From contig CAXXWR010000003.1 of the NCBI GenBank assembly GCA_963666805.2, positions 372,001 to 436,000 of the forward strand: a stretch of 64,000 nt of DNA. Reading direction: 5' to 3'. The notes under the pieces are model-generated. The model did no database searches and was not told where the DNA came from. It saw only the letters and a program-made list of their open reading frames with translations. Below, one piece after another: positions 63,661 to 64,000 of this stretch (positions are counted from its first letter, which is position 1; every line of letters starts with the position of its first letter). Both the position numbers and the translations under genes were made by a program. The stretch comes from Fusibacter sp963666805. GTDB taxonomy: Bacteria; Bacillota; Clostridia; Peptostreptococcales; Acidaminobacteraceae.

Positions 63661-64000
63661 ATGAATAATACAACACGTTCTATCATATTTTTTGCAGGAC
63701 TTTTTGCTATGATCCTCTATTATTTTGCAATCATGCCCCTTTTACCTATGGCCATGACTAATGAAGTCTTTTATATTAACTACCTCGCAGCCATGGTTAT
63801 CATCGTATTCCCTTGGATTGAATGTCTGATGCGAAAACTCGTCCTCAAAAAATACAAGCTCAGTACAGATGATATCCTCTTTTCAATGAAAATTAAAGAT
63901 ATCGGTTCTGTTCAATTTATCACTTATATTATACTCGCTTTTTTAGTGATTTTATTACCTATTACAACAAATCAGTTCAATTTCTCTAACTTAAAACCAC
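63661..64000 (+). CDS. Multi-pass membrane protein, truncated at window end
   Basis: The frame runs off the window after 113 residues. It contains about three hydrophobic segments (roughly residues 8-28, 38-56 and 89-103) with a basic loop (RKLVLKKYK) between the second and third. I do not recognise the family. AAAGGA lies 11 bases before the ATG, and a double -10-like element lies upstream. It is divergent from uvrC. Confidence 0.65.
   Translation, partial: MNNTTRSIIFFAGLFAMILYYFAIMPLLPMAMTNEVFYINYLAAMVIIVFPWIECLMRKLVLKKYKLSTDDILFSMKIKDIGSVQFITYIILAFLVILLPITTNQFNFSNLKP

Overview
The window looks like chromosome from a low-GC, anaerobic, endospore-forming Firmicute (class Clostridia). Evidence: AT-rich DNA with strong AGGAGG-type ribosome binding sites, a trimeric electron-bifurcating [FeFe]-hydrogenase operon, GerM-like and spore-cortex-type GH18 proteins, a dnaE-pfkA-pyk cluster, a PHP-rapZ-yvcK/whiA cluster and Rex-type operators. 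I cannot name the genus. I see no rRNA, tRNA or CRISPR array. Nearly all genes lie on the minus strand.

Layout. (1) 1.2-13.1 kb is an accessory defence island: a type I restriction-modification operon (HTH regulator, hsdM, hsdS, hsdR). A PHP-domain/SMC-like ATPase and a small acidic protein sit between hsdS and hsdR. A membrane-anchored unknown protein and an Mrr-type type IV endonuclease follow. A decayed replicative AAA ATPase at the far end suggests a mobile-element scar. A GNAT gene flanks it. (2) 13.4-17.8 kb holds an RlmD/RumA-like methyltransferase with an odd low-complexity insert, a GerMN protein and an Fe-S aldo/keto reductase. (3) 17.9-31.3 kb is core metabolism and cell-envelope control: pyk, pfkA, dnaE, a solute-binding lipoprotein, whiA, a Nudix hydrolase, tryptophanase, yvcK, rapZ and a PHP phosphoesterase. 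(4) 31.4-35.4 kb is a pantothenate operon (panG-like, panB, panC, panD) ending in murB. (5) 35.6-39.1 kb is an ATP-grasp/PHP/deacetylase operon of unknown product. (6) 39.2-43.1 kb carries a single large SF1 helicase fused to a phospholipase-D nuclease, resembling the type II Mokosh anti-phage system.

(7) 43.5-49.3 kb has a zinc-ribbon microprotein, a GH18 glycosidase and a partial TadE/TadG-like pseudopilin locus with a degenerate kinase-like protein. (8) 49.4-51.3 kb is typA. (9) 51.5-61.2 kb is a hydrogen-metabolism region. One operon encodes two HATPase proteins, two DRTGG proteins, a PHP protein and an H-cluster-type regulatory iron-sulfur protein. A second encodes HydC, a thioredoxin-like ferredoxin, HydB and HydA. 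Both operons start with an extended -10 promoter followed 11-12 bases later by a Rex-like palindrome, so I infer that both respond to the NADH/NAD+ ratio. A thymidylate-kinase-like gene lies between them. (10) uvrC and a truncated membrane-protein gene end the window.

The most interesting parts are the PHP-ATPase cassette nested in the type I locus, the Mokosh-like gene and the paired Rex-controlled hydrogenase operons. All functional statements are read from sequence motifs and remembered family knowledge; no database search was run.
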